A DNA stretch of 30,272 bases from Nemertoderma westbladi (Eukaryota > Xenacoelomorpha > Nemertodermatida > Nemertodermatidae): contig JAUCBJ010004993.1 in the NCBI GenBank assembly GCA_032718475.1, positions 1 to 30,272 of the forward strand, in the 5' to 3' direction. Positions within the stretch are counted from its first letter, which is position 1. Each line of letters opens with the position of its first letter. Of this stretch, positions 29,576 through 30,272 are shown in pieces. The notes below the pieces were generated by a model that saw only the letters and a list, made by a program, of their open reading frames with translations, ran no database searches and was not told the DNA's origin. The position numbers and the translations under genes are program-made.

Positions 29576-29793
29576 CACTATAGGCCTACAGGTGGCTCTA
29601 TCACAATAGAGCAAAAGAGGCACTTAGCTTAGCTTACATAATAAATATACATACCGGTACTGTAGCTTAAGTTTGGGTACTGTCAGCGATATAACTTTCA
29701 GTTTCATAGTATGTACCGTAGTATGTACTGTAGGCCTATGTTGCACTATTGTTGCACCATAGGTTGTAGGTCTAGGTTAGGTTTCTAATTTTT

Positions 29794-29831
29794 AACCGGT
29801 TAACCGGTTAATTGGAAATGGTTAACTGGTT
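29794..29831. repeat. AACCGGTT cluster 2
   Basis: AACCGGTT at 29794-29801 and 29802-29809, then the related AACTGGTT at 29824-29831. About 420 bp from cluster 1. Confidence 0.6.
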
Positions 29832-30272
29832 GACGGAAAAATGAACCGCTGCAGGCCATACTGAGAACAATGTCGGAGTTGTTGAGACATGCAGTGGGAC
29901 GTGCATGAAAAGTTGGTTACTGGAGGACTCTGACGTTCTCCCAGCTTGTTTGGAATGTGGGACAGGATTTTCTCCTTCAAATATATTCGGTTGTGACCCT
30001 CTGGGGGATTCCACAGCATCAGGCATAACGAGATTCGACATTTTATGGTAAACTCCAGCCATTAACTGGTGACTTGTTTTCATTCCGTTCCATCGACACT
30101 ACTATTATTGACGTGCTGTATTGCAGCTGCTTAATACAGTATATATTACACGAAGTAAGCAGATGCCCCCTAATCACTTTACCAATCACTTTATCAATTT
30201 TTTTGGGTAACTGCAGTAGAAGAGAGAGCTCACACAGTGGTCTATAATATATGTGCCAGGTATCAATCGGAA
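29832..30272. other. Unassigned end of window
   Basis: A 91-codon minus-strand open frame (30083-29808) runs into the AACCGGTT cluster and has no recognisable domain. Its segment 30020-29850 has higher GC and could be an exon or transposon remnant, but this is not supported further. Confidence 0.3.

Noticed and set aside
29808-30083. 91-codon minus-strand frame as a gene
   Set aside because: Runs into the AACCGGTT repeat, no domain, no splice or promoter evidence.

Overview
This is metazoan genomic DNA, not a bacterial or phage locus. The evidence is exon-like open stretches next to splice signals, long AT-rich non-coding DNA, BEL/Pao and LINE retrotransposons, a piggyBac-type MITE and large minisatellites. 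The motif TAGGCCTA(C) recurs in the non-repetitive parts. I associate it loosely with marine invertebrate genomes such as echinoderms and hemichordates, but I would not name a taxon from it. No complete host gene is present; at most four host-type exon fragments are supported (209-1385 +, 16439-16926 +, 17256-17432 -, 28257-28744 -).

Layout. 1-1385: intron end plus a large exon encoding a disordered, tyrosine-motif-rich tail. 1817-2546: foldback element with ~220-bp inverted arms and a perfect 10-bp flanking direct repeat (Mutator-like architecture). 2679-3105: diverged relative of the piggyBac MITE. 3106-6013: mostly unassigned AT-rich DNA. 6014-7380: decayed RTE-type LINE on the minus strand with a (TAG)n tail. 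7385-7612: one end of the piggyBac MITE. 7919 to about 16430: decayed BEL/Pao retrotransposon on the minus strand, split by a CR1/jockey-superfamily LINE (9877-14806), which is itself split by a complete piggyBac-type MITE (12332-13884, TTAA duplication). 16439-17432: two small coding candidates on opposite strands.

17438-17851: 30-41-bp minisatellite. 17945 to about 20600: an RTE endonuclease gene on the minus strand interrupted by a second, plus-strand RTE copy (18478-20225) with a 10-bp target duplication. 20721-22883: 45-copy, 48-bp minisatellite whose units carry a telomere-like TAGGGTTA motif and show a 5-unit higher-order period. 23350-28285: ~126-copy, 39-bp minisatellite with ~0.7-kb higher-order repeats. 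28257-28744: minus-strand exon for a small single-pass membrane protein that ends in the first unit of that array. 28805-30272: unassigned, with two clusters of AACCGGTT.

The window contains no operon-like or defence system. Its interest lies in the datable nest of insertions, the MITE architecture (nuclear-receptor-like palindromes at its ends, a 163-bp palindromic satellite inside), a possible -1 frameshift site in the LINE, and the minisatellite cluster.
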